Both the position numbers and the translations under genes were made by a program. A model generated the notes under the pieces. It made no database searches. It saw only the letters and a list, made by a program, of their open reading frames with translations, and was not told where the DNA came from. A stretch of 41,934 bases of DNA from positions 1 through 41,934 of the IMG/VR virus record IMGVR_UViG_3300047409_000386; one strand, written 5' to 3'. The stretch is from a virus. Of this stretch, positions 1-6,797 are shown piece by piece. Each line of letters starts with the position of its first letter. The first letter of the stretch is position 1.

Positions 1-683
1 AGCTCGTCAAAGCCCGCCCCGCGCCAACCCCGCCGCATCTGATCCTCCCACCCACCCCGCCGATCCCACCCGTCCCCGCCTGGGCCGCCTGGTGGCAACG
101 CTGCCTCTACGCCGGCATGAACCCCCTCCTCGGCTCCAGTTGGGCCGGCTGCAAAGTCCTCTTCACCGCCGACCCCTCATACGACTCCGCCGCCACCCGC
201 CAAACCGCCGACCAGCTGCGAGCGTCCGGCCACGACATCGGCGTCTGGTACGTCCCCACCCAAGTCAGCAAAGACCGCGCCGTCCAAGTCGCCACCCGCC
301 TCGGCGTCCCCTTCGAACACATCTCAGGCCAAGCCGAAACGCTCCCCGAATTCTGGCAATCCTGGGAAAACGGCCACCGCCACGTCTGCGGAAACCTCAG
401 CGACACCATCAACGACGGCAAAGCCGTCGAGCTCGTCGCCACCGGCCAGATGGCTTACAGCAATGAGCACTACTGGAACCAGGACAAGTCGCGACAGGTC
501 GACAACCACGGCCTGCCTGTCGTCTCGATCCTCATCGCCGTCTACGACGGTCATTCGGACTCAAGCAGCCCCAACGCCTGGGATCCAACCTGCCAGGACT
601 ACAAAGACGCCGGCCGCTGGTGGCAGGGCATGAGCCTCTACGAGCCGGGCGCCACTGTTGCCGATGCGCGGCTGATGCCGTAA
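1..683 (+). CDS. TIM-barrel / glycoside-hydrolase-like protein, 5'-truncated copy
   Basis: The reading frame is open from base 3 and begins before the window. Its complete homologue lies at 39981-40910. The remaining part has a Pro-rich linker (PPTPPIPPVP) and then a globular domain with alternating beta and alpha segments (KVLFTADPSY, DIGVWYVPT, VPVVSILIAVYD-like core) that resembles a glycoside-hydrolase-like TIM barrel. The substrate is unknown. Its last ~75 codons differ strongly from the right-hand copy, while the codons before them are identical, which fits co-conversion with the adjacent HNH insert. The stop TAA overlaps the HNH start (TAATG). The enzymatic role is inferred from the look of the fold only. 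Confidence 0.75.
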   Translation, partial: LVKARPAPTPPHLILPPTPPIPPVPAWAAWWQRCLYAGMNPLLGSSWAGCKVLFTADPSYDSAATRQTADQLRASGHDIGVWYVPTQVSKDRAVQVATRLGVPFEHISGQAETLPEFWQSWENGHRHVCGNLSDTINDGKAVELVATGQMAYSNEHYWNQDKSRQVDNHGLPVVSILIAVYDGHSDSSSPNAWDPTCQDYKDAGRWWQGMSLYEPGATVADARLMP

Positions 684-1124
684 TGGCCCGGCCTCCCGTT
701 CCAAAGATCGAGCGGTTCCTCGACAGGGTCACCGTCATGCCCGATGGCTGTTGGCACTGGTCGTACCCGCGTGCCACCACGGGCTACGGAGTGCTCTACG
801 ACAACGACAGGAAGCTGTACGGATTGGCGCATCGCTACTCCTACGAGCTCTTCATCGGACCTATCCCCGAAGAGACGCTCGACCATCTCTGCCGTGTCCG
901 TCATTGCGTCAACCCTGCGCATCTTGAGCCGGTCAGCAAAGGGGACAACACGCTGCGCGGTGAGACAATCACAGGTCGGAACAAACGCAAGACGCACTGC
1001 AAACGCGGCCATCCGCTGAGCGGCGCAAACGTAATCCCCGTTCCTGGCGGTGGGCGTAGTTGTCGCGAGTGCTCACGGCGTCGTTCTCGCGAGTATCAGC
1101 AGCGCCGGCGAAAGCTGATGCCGT
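682..1124 (+). mobile_element. 443-bp free-standing HNH insert with 11-bp flanking direct repeat
   Basis: Comparison with the right-hand copy, where the upstream gene runs directly into the next gene at 40907, defines a 443-bp extra segment. The 11-mer GCTGATGCCGT occurs at 671-681 and again at 1114-1124, exactly 443 bases apart. Both copies encode the C-terminal Leu-Met-Pro of the protein they end. The empty site has the related GCTCATGCCAT. The insert is essentially just the HNH reading frame, with no room for an intron. Confidence 0.85.
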
Positions 1125-1126
1125 GA
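683..1126 (+). CDS. HNH homing endonuclease (free-standing)
   Basis: This is a 147-residue HNH_3/I-HmuI-type nuclease. The centre of the protein carries the typical pattern LDHLCRVRHCVNPAHLEPVS, with the catalytic His pair and Asn and metal-binding cysteines, followed by a basic C-terminal zinc-finger-like segment (CKRGHPL ... SCRECSRRR). The ATG at 683 overlaps the upstream stop. Its codons are less G/C-biased at third positions than its neighbours', suggesting recent acquisition. It is absent from the otherwise equivalent right-hand locus. It is expected to cut HNH-free copies of the same locus and spread by repair. Confidence 0.9.
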   Translation: MARPPVPKIERFLDRVTVMPDGCWHWSYPRATTGYGVLYDNDRKLYGLAHRYSYELFIGPIPEETLDHLCRVRHCVNPAHLEPVSKGDNTLRGETITGRNKRKTHCKRGHPLSGANVIPVPGGGRSCRECSRRRSREYQQRRRKLMP

Positions 1127-1362
1127 GCGACGGGGTCGTCGAAACCACGCTGGCCGCCCTCACCCAATGCCGCGCCGCCTACCGCGCCGCCATCAACGAA
1201 CTCCACGAACGAAACAACGACCTCGCCGACTGGAAACCCAAAGTCCAAGCGCTCCTCGACGCGCTCACCGAGATCAGCGGCAACGGCTACGGACTCAACG
1301 CCGAACCACGAGCAGCGAACATCGCACTCGAGGCGCTCGGCCACTGGCACGGAGACCAGTGA
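1123..1362 (+). CDS. Small helical protein, unknown function
   Basis: This 79-residue protein starts at GTG 1123, overlapping the HNH stop. In the empty-site copy the same gene starts with ATG (40907), so the insertion event appears to have changed the start codon. It is mostly helical (TLAALTQCRAAYRAAINELH) and has an Asp/Trp-containing C-terminus ending GHWHGDQ. No family is recognised. The two copies differ at only a few residues, mostly conservative, so the frame is under protein-level constraint. Confidence 0.75.
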   Translation: MSDGVVETTLAALTQCRAAYRAAINELHERNNDLADWKPKVQALLDALTEISGNGYGLNAEPRAANIALEALGHWHGDQ

Positions 1363-1442
1363 GCGGCCCCGTCTTCGCCGGCGCCATGATCATCCTCACC
1401 CTCATCACCCTCCTCCTCATCGAATCGTGGCTCACCCGATGA
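1359..1442 (+). CDS. Micro-membrane protein, 27 aa
   Basis: GTG at 1359 overlaps the preceding TGA. The product is a single hydrophobic helix (AMIILTLITLLLIESW) with a short Ser/Gly N-terminus and a C-terminal Thr-Arg, so it is a single-pass membrane peptide. Its stop overlaps the ATG of the next gene, and the right-hand copy is identical. Function is unknown; tight coupling on both sides supports translation. Confidence 0.65.
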   Translation: MSGPVFAGAMIILTLITLLLIESWLTR

Positions 1443-1714
1443 AGCTCGACCCCGCTCAGATCGCCCAGGCGTACATCAACGACGAACGCCGAAACCTCGC
1501 CACCCTCGCCCGCGCCTACCTCCAAACCACCAACGAACTCGACGCAATCAACCACTGCCTCGACGGACTCGACCCCGCAGAAGTACGCACAATCCGGGCC
1601 GAGCTCGCAGAAGAACGCGACCGCAAACGCCGAATCCAAGCCATCCTCACCGAAGCACAAGCCATCCTCACCCCCCCAAAAACACCAGACGTCCGCGGCC
1701 TCCCCAACCCTTGA
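1439..1714 (+). CDS. Coiled-coil small protein, unknown function
   Basis: This 91-residue protein begins MKLDPAQIAQAYI. I chose the ATG at 1439, which overlaps the upstream TGA, rather than the in-frame codon at 1427. The middle is charged and helical (RTIRAELAEERDRKRRIQAI), suggesting a short coiled coil, and the end is Pro-rich. It is identical in the right-hand repeat. No family is recognised. Confidence 0.7.
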   Translation: MKLDPAQIAQAYINDERRNLATLARAYLQTTNELDAINHCLDGLDPAEVRTIRAELAEERDRKRRIQAILTEAQAILTPPKTPDVRGLPNP

Positions 1715-1744
1715 CACCCGCTACCAACCAGACAACACTCACAA

Positions 1745-1837
1745 GTGGCGCACGTCCGAAGGCACCTCGACACGTCGAGCATCGCGGAAGCTCCCTACGC
1801 ACAGACGACCGCGTCGGAGCCACACCCCCTGCGATAG
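1745..1837 (+). CDS. Possible 30-aa ORF
   Basis: A short frame from GTG 1745 to TAG 1837 has the strong G/C third-position pattern of real genes here, which the overlapping long TTG frame lacks. The product contains HLDTSSIAEAPYAQTTASEP. No ribosome-binding site is evident. The DNA is identical in the two terminal copies. Confidence 0.3.
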   Translation: MAHVRRHLDTSSIAEAPYAQTTASEPHPLR

Positions 1838-1853
1838 CTATCACCGCAACCAG

Positions 1854-2063
1854 ATGGCCCACCGCGCAGACCTCGACCAGGCCAGGCTCCGGCCGCACCT
1901 CCGCGACGACCAGCCGGCCCGCCAACCCATCATCGTCCACACCCACCCCACCTCGGTCGCGACCGCAGCTGGGGATCCGATCAAGCTCCGCGGCATCCCC
2001 GCCATCGGCCGCTCCGTCTCAGGCGCAATCCACGGAACCCAACCCGAAAGGATCCAACCATGA
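1854..2063 (+). CDS. Small protein, unknown function
   Basis: This 69-residue frame starts at ATG 1854 and ends in TGA overlapping the next ATG (ATGA at 2060). Third positions are almost all G or C. The protein is rich in His, Arg and Pro in the first half (RPHLRDDQPARQPIIVHTHP). A Gly/Ile-rich segment follows (KLRGIPAIGRSVSGAIHG). No family is recognised. Confidence 0.55.
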   Translation: MAHRADLDQARLRPHLRDDQPARQPIIVHTHPTSVATAAGDPIKLRGIPAIGRSVSGAIHGTQPERIQP

Positions 2064-2358
2064 ACCCCATCCACGAAATCGAAACGCCCGAGCCCGACGC
2101 CCCGCCCGCACCCGAACCCCAAACCCCCCCCCAACCCCAAAGCTAGAGACGCCAGAGCCACACCTCCCCTCGGTGGCCGAACTCATCCGCGACCACGGCA
2201 TCCGCGTCAACAGCCGCCCCTGCTCCAACTGCGACCGCTGGTCGCTCTACCGAATACCCGACCCCGACGCCGAGATCGCACTCGGCTTCTTCGCCTGCGT
2301 CGTCTGCGACACCAACAGCGAATCAAGACGGCAGGCCAATCTCGAAGCGAGGAGGTGA
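2060..2358 (+). CDS. Pro-rich/zinc-ribbon protein, probable -1 frameshift product
   Basis: The ATG at 2060 has a good ribosome-binding site (AAAGGATC). In the zero frame it stops at TAG 2144-2146 after 28 residues. A run of nine C at 2124-2132 contains C CCC CCC in the correct phase. Slipping back one base there joins the acidic Pro-rich N-terminus to a 75-residue frame ending at 2358, with PSVAELIRDHGIRVNS and a zinc ribbon (CSNC ... CVVC). The fused product is about 99 residues and reads continuously, including a repeated ETPEP motif on either side of the junction. The alternatives are a sequencing error in the C run, or independent initiation of the ribbon at GTG 2173, which has no visible ribosome-binding site. 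Confidence 0.55.
2125..2131 (+). promoter_or_regulatory. Candidate -1 frameshift heptamer CCCCCCC
   Basis: It lies in the C9 run with zero-frame codons ACC CCC CCC CAA. The heptamer has X XXY YYZ phasing, and the shifted frame stays open to 2358. The same C9 run is present in the right-hand copy (41908-41916). Confidence 0.45.
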
Positions 2359-2362
2359 CAGC

Positions 2363-2440
2363 GTGACCGACACACAGTCGTGGCTACTCGTCGTCGAGGT
2401 CGGGATCATCGCGATCGTCGCGCTGATCAAACTGCGTTGA
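2363..2440 (+). CDS. Micro-membrane protein, 25 aa
   Basis: GTG at 2363 is preceded by an excellent AGGAGG seven bases upstream. The product is a single hydrophobic helix ([19 protein letters not shown]) with a positive C-terminus. The stop overlaps the TTG start of the next gene. It is one of three such single-span micro-proteins in the window. Function is unknown. Confidence 0.7.
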   Translation: MTDTQSWLLVVEVGIIAIVALIKLR

Positions 2441-3072
2441 CCGAATACCTCCAGCTCTTCAAAACGCCAGACGGATTGCCCAGCATCGGGCGACGCGGCA
2501 GACCCAGGATCTACCTCAACGCCGAAGAGCGAGCACGGGTCTGGGCTGAACGGAGACGCCAGGCCTACGTTCCTCGCAGAAGACCCAGCCTCGTCACCCG
2601 ACTACCTCAAGGCTGGATCGTTCAGGATCCCGAGACCGGCAAGTGGTACGAACGCGATGGCAAGACGAAGGTACGTACTGCACAGCCGTGGCCATGTGCA
2701 GCTAACTGCGGCAAGACCATCCATCGAAGCCGTCGCTATGTTCGGAAGCATGGTCAGCCCTACTGCAAGGACTGCCGGCCCGCACGTGGTGGCCAGCCTC
2801 TACCCGTAGGTAGTCGTCGCCCGGGTGGTGATGGCTACGTCGCAGTCAAGACCGGGATGCCGAGCCAATGGCAACTCGAGCATCGCGTCGTCATGGCCAC
2901 CCATCTCGGCAGACCTCTACTCGAGACAGAGACAGTGCACCACATTGATGGCAACCGAGGCAACAACACCATCACCAACCTTCAACTACGTCGAGGACAA
3001 CACGGAGCCGGCGTCGTTCACGAATGTCTCGACTGCGGATCGATGAACGTCGTCGCGGTCCCGATCGGGTGA
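2437..3072 (+). CDS. HNH endonuclease (HNH_3 type)
   Basis: This 211-residue protein starts at TTG 2437, overlapping the previous TGA. The N-terminus is basic, followed by a zinc finger (CAANCG ... YCKDC). It also has a classical HNH_3 core: [15 protein letters not shown] and then [12 protein letters not shown] with the HH...N triad. Third codon positions are less G/C-biased than in neighbours. It could be homing or packaging-associated; because a second HNH protein lies directly at the terminase, homing or selfish behaviour is more likely here. Confidence 0.88.
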   Translation: MTEYLQLFKTPDGLPSIGRRGRPRIYLNAEERARVWAERRRQAYVPRRRPSLVTRLPQGWIVQDPETGKWYERDGKTKVRTAQPWPCAANCGKTIHRSRRYVRKHGQPYCKDCRPARGGQPLPVGSRRPGGDGYVAVKTGMPSQWQLEHRVVMATHLGRPLLETETVHHIDGNRGNNTITNLQLRRGQHGAGVVHECLDCGSMNVVAVPIG

Positions 3073-3080
3073 CGGGGGGG

Positions 3081-3389
3081 ATGGTTAAGCCAAAAGGACG
3101 GCGAGATTACCCCGCGGTTTTGAAAATACCCCCCCGTCGAAAACGAAAATTGAGTCCGGCGCTGCGCGGCTACGGCGCAGCCCACTACCGGGTTCGCAGG
3201 ATGCTCCGCCCCTCCGTCGATGCTGGTTTGACAACATGCGCCCGCTGCGGGAAGCCGATCCTGGCTGGTACGCCGTGGGATCTCGGCCACGTCGACGGCG
3301 ACCGCTCCCGCTGGTCGGGTCCGGAGCACGCGGCGTGTAACCGGGCGACCGCCGGCCGGAAGGTGAAGAGGTTTTCGCGGCCGTGGTGA
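3081..3389 (+). CDS. HNH endonuclease adjacent to terminase
   Basis: This 102-residue protein has CARCGKP (Cys53, Cys56), WDLGHVDGD (His70) and PEHAACNR (His83, Asn87). This is the compact HNH fold found beside small terminases, where it supports DNA cleavage during packaging in HK97-like phages. Its stop overlaps the small terminase start. The first ~24 codons are unusually A/T-rich and basic, so translation could instead start at TTG 3150; the A/T-rich stretch may belong to a packaging site. Confidence 0.85.
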   Translation: MVKPKGRRDYPAVLKIPPRRKRKLSPALRGYGAAHYRVRRMLRPSVDAGLTTCARCGKPILAGTPWDLGHVDGDRSRWSGPEHAACNRATAGRKVKRFSRPW

Positions 3390-3646
3390 GTGTGGTCGAG
3401 GCGCTCGAGCAGGACGTTGCCAGGTTGGGTGTGTTGCCGGCTGGGTGTGAGGCGTTGGTGGCGTCGGCGTTCGCGTTGGCGCGGGAACTCGACGGTGACA
3501 ACCGGGCGTCGGCGAAGGCGAACTGTTCGAAGGCGCTGTTGGAGACGATCGGCCAGCTGCGGGAGTTGGCGCCGCTCCAGGCGCAGGGGTCTCCGCTGGA
3601 TCAGATTCGTGACCGGCGGGATAAGCGGCTGCGGCGGGCGTCGTGA
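3386..3646 (+). CDS. Terminase small subunit (candidate)
   Basis: This 86-residue, mostly helical protein ([36 protein letters not shown]) has a basic C-terminal tail ([12 protein letters not shown]). It is assigned mainly from position, since it overlaps both the HNH gene and terL. The GTG at 3386 overlaps the upstream TGA; GTG 3383 is also possible. Small terminases bind the packaging site and recruit the large subunit. Confidence 0.7.
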   Translation: MSVVEALEQDVARLGVLPAGCEALVASAFALARELDGDNRASAKANCSKALLETIGQLRELAPLQAQGSPLDQIRDRRDKRLRRAS

Positions 3647-5091
3647 TCGGCGCTCAGCGGCCGCGGGTGGTATCAGTGCCGGAGGGCGTGAAGCATCCGG
3701 ATGGGCAGGCGGCGCTCGAGGTGGTGGAGGCGGCGGGGCTGATCCTGGATCGGTGGCAGCGGTACGTGTTCGAGCGGTCGCTGCTGCAGGCGGATGGCCG
3801 CTGGGCGGCGTTCGAGGTCGGGGTGGTGTGTCCGCGGCAGAACGGCAAGAACGCGCTGATCGAGGCGCGGGAGCTCGCCGGCCTGTTCGTGCTCGGCGAG
3901 CGGTTGATCATCCATTCGGCGCATCTGGCGGACACCTCGAGGGAGGCGTTCCGTCGGTTGGAGGAGCTGATCGAGGGGTCGGAGTGGCTGTCGCGTGAGG
4001 TGAAGCACATCTGGCGGACGAACGGCCACGAGTCGATCGAGCTTAAGTCGGGGCAGCGGGTCAGGTTCCGGACGAGGACGAAGGGCGGCGGCCGCGGCTT
4101 CTCCGGTGACTGTGTGATCTTCGACGAGGCGATGATCCTGGGGCAGCCGGCGTTGTCGGCGATCCTGCCGATCGTTTCCGCTCGGCCGAACCCGCAGGTG
4201 TGGTACACGGGGTCGGCGGTCGACCAGGACATCCACGCGGACGGGTTCGTGCTCGCCCGTGTTCGCGAGCGGGGGCTGCGAGGCGACGACCCGTCGCTGG
4301 CGTTTTTCGAGTGGTCGCTGGAGGCGGACAACCCGGCCGTTGTCGGCGACCAGGATCTCGGTGACCCGCGGGTGTGGGCGAAGGCGAACCCCGCTTTGGG
4401 GATCCGGATCTCGGAGGAGCATGTCGCGAACGAGTTGCGGTCGATGGACCGGCGGACGTTTGCCGTTGAACGCCTGGGGGTCGGGGACTGGCCGGCGCTC
4501 GACGGGCTCGACGAGCATGTGATCGACCTGGAGGTGTGGAAGCGGCTCGCCGATGCCCGCTCGGAGATCAGCGAGGGGCTCTGCCTGGCGTTCGACGTGT
4601 CGCCGGATCGGGCGTGGGCGTCGATCAGCGCCGCCGGGTTCCGGACGGACGGGTTGCGGCACGTCGAGGTGGCGGATGAGCGGCGCGGCACCGGCTGGCT
4701 TCCCGCCCGGCTCGCCGAGCTCGTCGAACGGCATGACCCGGCCGCGGTCGTCTACGACGGGATCGGGCCGGCGGGGTCGCTGGCATCGGACATCGACCAG
4801 GCGGGGGTGGACGCTCGAGCGTTGACGACCCGAGAGCATTCGCAGGCGTGTGGGATCCTGTTCGACCTCGTCGACCAGCGGGAGTTGCGCCACCTGGGGA
4901 CGTCCGAGCTCTCGTCGGCGTTGCGGGGGGCGACGACTAGGCCGCTGGGGGATGCGTGGGCGTGGTCGCGGAGGAACTCCGGGGTGAACATCACGCCGCT
5001 GGTGTCGTGCACGTTGGCGCTGTGGGCGGCGACGACCACCCGCTACACGGGCTGGGTCGGGTTTGGAGACCGGGAGACGGTGGCGGCGTGA
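3643..5091 (+). CDS. terL: Terminase large subunit
   Basis: This is the 482-residue packaging ATPase/nuclease. Near residue 63 it has an adenine/Walker A-type motif CPRQNGKN. Walker B is VIFDEA at about 158-163, and the coupling motif YTGSA is at about 188-192. The C-terminal half has the RNase H-like nuclease signatures LAFDVSPDR, VVYDGIGPAG and DAWAWSRR, each with an acidic residue. Start is GTG 3643, overlapping the small subunit stop. It pumps DNA into the prohead at the portal. Confidence 0.95.
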   Translation: MIGAQRPRVVSVPEGVKHPDGQAALEVVEAAGLILDRWQRYVFERSLLQADGRWAAFEVGVVCPRQNGKNALIEARELAGLFVLGERLIIHSAHLADTSREAFRRLEELIEGSEWLSREVKHIWRTNGHESIELKSGQRVRFRTRTKGGGRGFSGDCVIFDEAMILGQPALSAILPIVSARPNPQVWYTGSAVDQDIHADGFVLARVRERGLRGDDPSLAFFEWSLEADNPAVVGDQDLGDPRVWAKANPALGIRISEEHVANELRSMDRRTFAVERLGVGDWPALDGLDEHVIDLEVWKRLADARSEISEGLCLAFDVSPDRAWASISAAGFRTDGLRHVEVADERRGTGWLPARLAELVERHDPAAVVYDGIGPAGSLASDIDQAGVDARALTTREHSQACGILFDLVDQRELRHLGTSELSSALRGATTRPLGDAWAWSRRNSGVNITPLVSCTLALWAATTTRYTGWVGFGDRETVAA

Positions 5092-5357
5092 CCTGGGTGT
5101 TCACGTTCAGCCCGAAGCCGCGCCGTGGCGAGCTCGAGTCGGCGATGAACCAGGCTGACCATGACGGCGCCGGCGTGTTCGAGGTCTGGTGCCACCCTGA
5201 CGACACCGCCGGGCTGTTGGATGGCGGGATCAAGACGCTGAACGGGTTCCCGGTGTCGGTGACGCTGGTTGACGAGTTGCCGTTCGCGGATCAGTTGCGG
5301 ATTGTGCAGCGGCGGGGCGCGTCGACGCCGGTCGGACACCGGAAGCGCGACCAGTGA
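5088..5357 (+). CDS. Unknown small protein heading the enzyme cassette
   Basis: An 89-residue protein starts at GTG 5088, overlapping the terL stop. It looks like a compact alpha/beta protein (TWVFTFSPKPRRGELESAM; GVFEVWCHPDD; FPVSVTLVDELPF) with a basic tail. Its stop overlaps the acyltransferase start, so it is translationally coupled to the cassette. No family is recognised. Confidence 0.75.
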   Translation: MTWVFTFSPKPRRGELESAMNQADHDGAGVFEVWCHPDDTAGLLDGGIKTLNGFPVSVTLVDELPFADQLRIVQRRGASTPVGHRKRDQ

Positions 5358-5968
5358 GCAACTACAGGGGCTTCCCGTTGTTTGTTCATCCGTCGGCGTC
5401 GGTGGGTGGGCCGCCGGAGCATCGGGAGTTCATCCGCCGGTTTTACGAGGGGTTCTGGGCGACGTATTCGCAGCCGTTTTTCGAGCCGGTGCTCGAGGAC
5501 GGTGTGATCGTCCACGAGGGTTGCACGATCAACGCGGGGACGTTCCGGCACACCCGGGTCGCCGCCCGGTCGTTCCTGATGGCCCGCGTCCACATCGCGC
5601 ATGACGTGCTGGTCGGTGAGGATTGCGAGCTCGGCGCCGGCGTCGTCGTCTGCGGCGAAGTCACTATCGGAGACCGGGTGCAGATCGGCGGGAACTCGTG
5701 GATCAAGCCGATGCTGTCCGTCGGTGACGGTGCCCGGATCGGCGGCGGGTCGGTCGTCGTCCGCGACGTTCCCGCCGGTGCCGTTGTTGCCGGGAACCCT
5801 GCGAAGCCGCTGACGACTGGGGCGGAAGCCGAGAAGCGGGGCCAGTTGCTGCCGAGGTTGCGCGGCACCGGCGACACCGGCCACGCCGAGCTCTCGGTCG
5901 CGAACGAACTCCACGACCACCACTTCCACGTCGACCAGGAGGAAGCCCGGAATGCACTGGCTGGATGA
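5354..5968 (+). CDS. LpxA/FdhC-like left-handed beta-helix acyltransferase
   Basis: This 204-residue protein consists of hexapeptide repeats from about residue 50 to 150 (IGDRVQ, IGGNSW, VGDGAR, IGGGSV) and ends with the typical DVPAGAVVAGNPAKPL. The motif HIAHDVLVG around His83 matches the catalytic-His region of LpxA-type enzymes, which N- or O-acylate nucleotide-linked sugars. It is unusual between terminase and portal. GTG 5354 overlaps the previous stop, and its 3' end overlaps the ThiG-like gene. The likely role is acylation of a sugar later transferred by the nearby glycosyltransferase; the substrate is inferred. Confidence 0.88.
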   Translation: MSNYRGFPLFVHPSASVGGPPEHREFIRRFYEGFWATYSQPFFEPVLEDGVIVHEGCTINAGTFRHTRVAARSFLMARVHIAHDVLVGEDCELGAGVVVCGEVTIGDRVQIGGNSWIKPMLSVGDGARIGGGSVVVRDVPAGAVVAGNPAKPLTTGAEAEKRGQLLPRLRGTGDTGHAELSVANELHDHHFHVDQEEARNALAG

Positions 5969-6797
5969 ACGCACGATCCCCGTCGGCCGCGACCAGCGGC
6001 TGAACGGGTTCTGGCACTGCTTCGGCGCCTACACCACCAAGATCAAATACGACCAGATCGTCCAGATGCTGATGGCCTCCGGGACGGCGCTGTTCCCGTT
6101 GAACACGCACCGGATGGAGACCGACGGGCTCGTCATCGGTGACGGGGCGGTCACGTGGGAGCAGATGCGCCGGCTCTACTTCGTCGACAACTTGGTGCCG
6201 TGTCTGAACGTGAACCTGCGGAAGACGGCGGCGGAGGCGGTGTCGGTGACCAAGCGGGCGTTCGCCTGGTCGGGGGTTGACCTGTTGAAGCTCGAGGTGC
6301 TCGACTCGGCCGACGAGACGGTCGCGGACGACGACGAGGTCAGCGCCGCCGCAGAGGAGTTGATCCGTGACGGGTTCCGGGTGATGCCGCTGATCACCGC
6401 CAGCTACGACACCGCAAAGCAGCTTTGTGACGCCGGCGTGACCGTGTTGCGGGTGCAGGGGTCTCCGATCGGGTCGGGCCGGGGGATCGACGACCCGGAC
6501 GAGGTGGCGGCGATCTGCACGCTCCCCGTACCCGTGGTGCTCGACTGTGGGATCGGGACGGCGGAGCATGTGCGGGAGGCGTTCCGGCTCGGCTGCCGCG
6601 GGTTCCTGGTCGACTGGATGCTGTTCAAGGACGGCGACCCGGTCGGCGCGATCCACGAGCTCAAGACGGCGCTGCAGCACATCCCGGCTTGCGACGGCCA
6701 GCCGTGCGTCTGCGACGACGTCGAGGGGCAGCGGGCGTGGCGGGAATGGGCGGACGTCGAACGGCGGCGCAGGGCTCCGCTCGAGGCGGCCCGGTGA
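5952..6797 (+). CDS. ThiG-like (thiazole synthase family) TIM-barrel enzyme
   Basis: This 281-residue protein lines up with bacterial ThiG over most of its length. Shared blocks are KYDQIVQMLMASGTALFPLN, LLKLEV, GFRVMPLITASYDTAKQLCD, GSPIGSGRG and VPVVLDCGIGTAEHVREAF. The Schiff-base lysine (Lys113), following glutamate (Glu115) and aspartate (Asp198) are present, with a Lys-to-Asp spacing of 85, close to that of B. subtilis and E. coli ThiG. ThiG builds the thiamin thiazole from deoxyxylulose phosphate, dehydroglycine and ThiS thiocarboxylate. No ThiS, ThiF or ThiH-like gene is visible here, so thiamin synthesis is unlikely. A ring-forming or sugar-modifying reaction on a ketose phosphate is my inference. 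The C-terminus has a Cys-rich segment (ACDGQPCVCDD) not typical of ThiG. Confidence 0.85.
   Translation: MHWLDERTIPVGRDQRLNGFWHCFGAYTTKIKYDQIVQMLMASGTALFPLNTHRMETDGLVIGDGAVTWEQMRRLYFVDNLVPCLNVNLRKTAAEAVSVTKRAFAWSGVDLLKLEVLDSADETVADDDEVSAAAEELIRDGFRVMPLITASYDTAKQLCDAGVTVLRVQGSPIGSGRGIDDPDEVAAICTLPVPVVLDCGIGTAEHVREAFRLGCRGFLVDWMLFKDGDPVGAIHELKTALQHIPACDGQPCVCDDVEGQRAWREWADVERRRRAPLEAAR

Larger units (their letters stand above)
1..2145. repeat. Terminal direct repeat, left copy (HNH-occupied)
   Basis: Base 1 aligns with base 40228, and the alignment continues to 2145 / 41929. It is interrupted only by a 443-bp insert present here and absent from the right copy. Bases 281-456 and about 1321-2145 are identical in the two copies, whereas about 457-680, just upstream of the insert, is clearly diverged. 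I read this as the contig overlapping itself around a circular or terminally redundant genome, with two variants sampled. A true tandem duplication is less likely because the left gene is cut off exactly at the contig end. Confidence 0.9.

Noticed and set aside
1711-1716. TTGACA as a -35 promoter element
   Set aside because: It is a perfect hexamer, but no convincing -10 lies 16-18 bases downstream, and it overlaps the stop of the previous gene in a packed operon.
1833-1842. Palindrome GATAGCTATC as an operator
   Set aside because: Ten bases long and isolated; nothing nearby suggests a promoter or a second copy.
1711-2358. A long frame from TTG 1711 to 2358 as a single 215-residue gene
   Set aside because: Its first two thirds have low-complexity Thr/Pro/Ser composition and poor third-position bias, while two other frames (1854-2063 and 2060 onward) look coding. 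Only the zinc-ribbon end is kept, as a frameshift product.
3654-4893. Long minus-strand frames opposite the terminase
   Set aside because: They are high-GC shadows: the plus frame has recognisable Walker and nuclease motifs and correct overlaps, the minus frames are Arg/Pro/Ser-rich without family features.
5952-6797. A functional thiamin biosynthesis gene
   Set aside because: The catalytic residues match ThiG, but no sulfur carrier, adenylating enzyme or other thiamin gene accompanies it; the context points to a different product.
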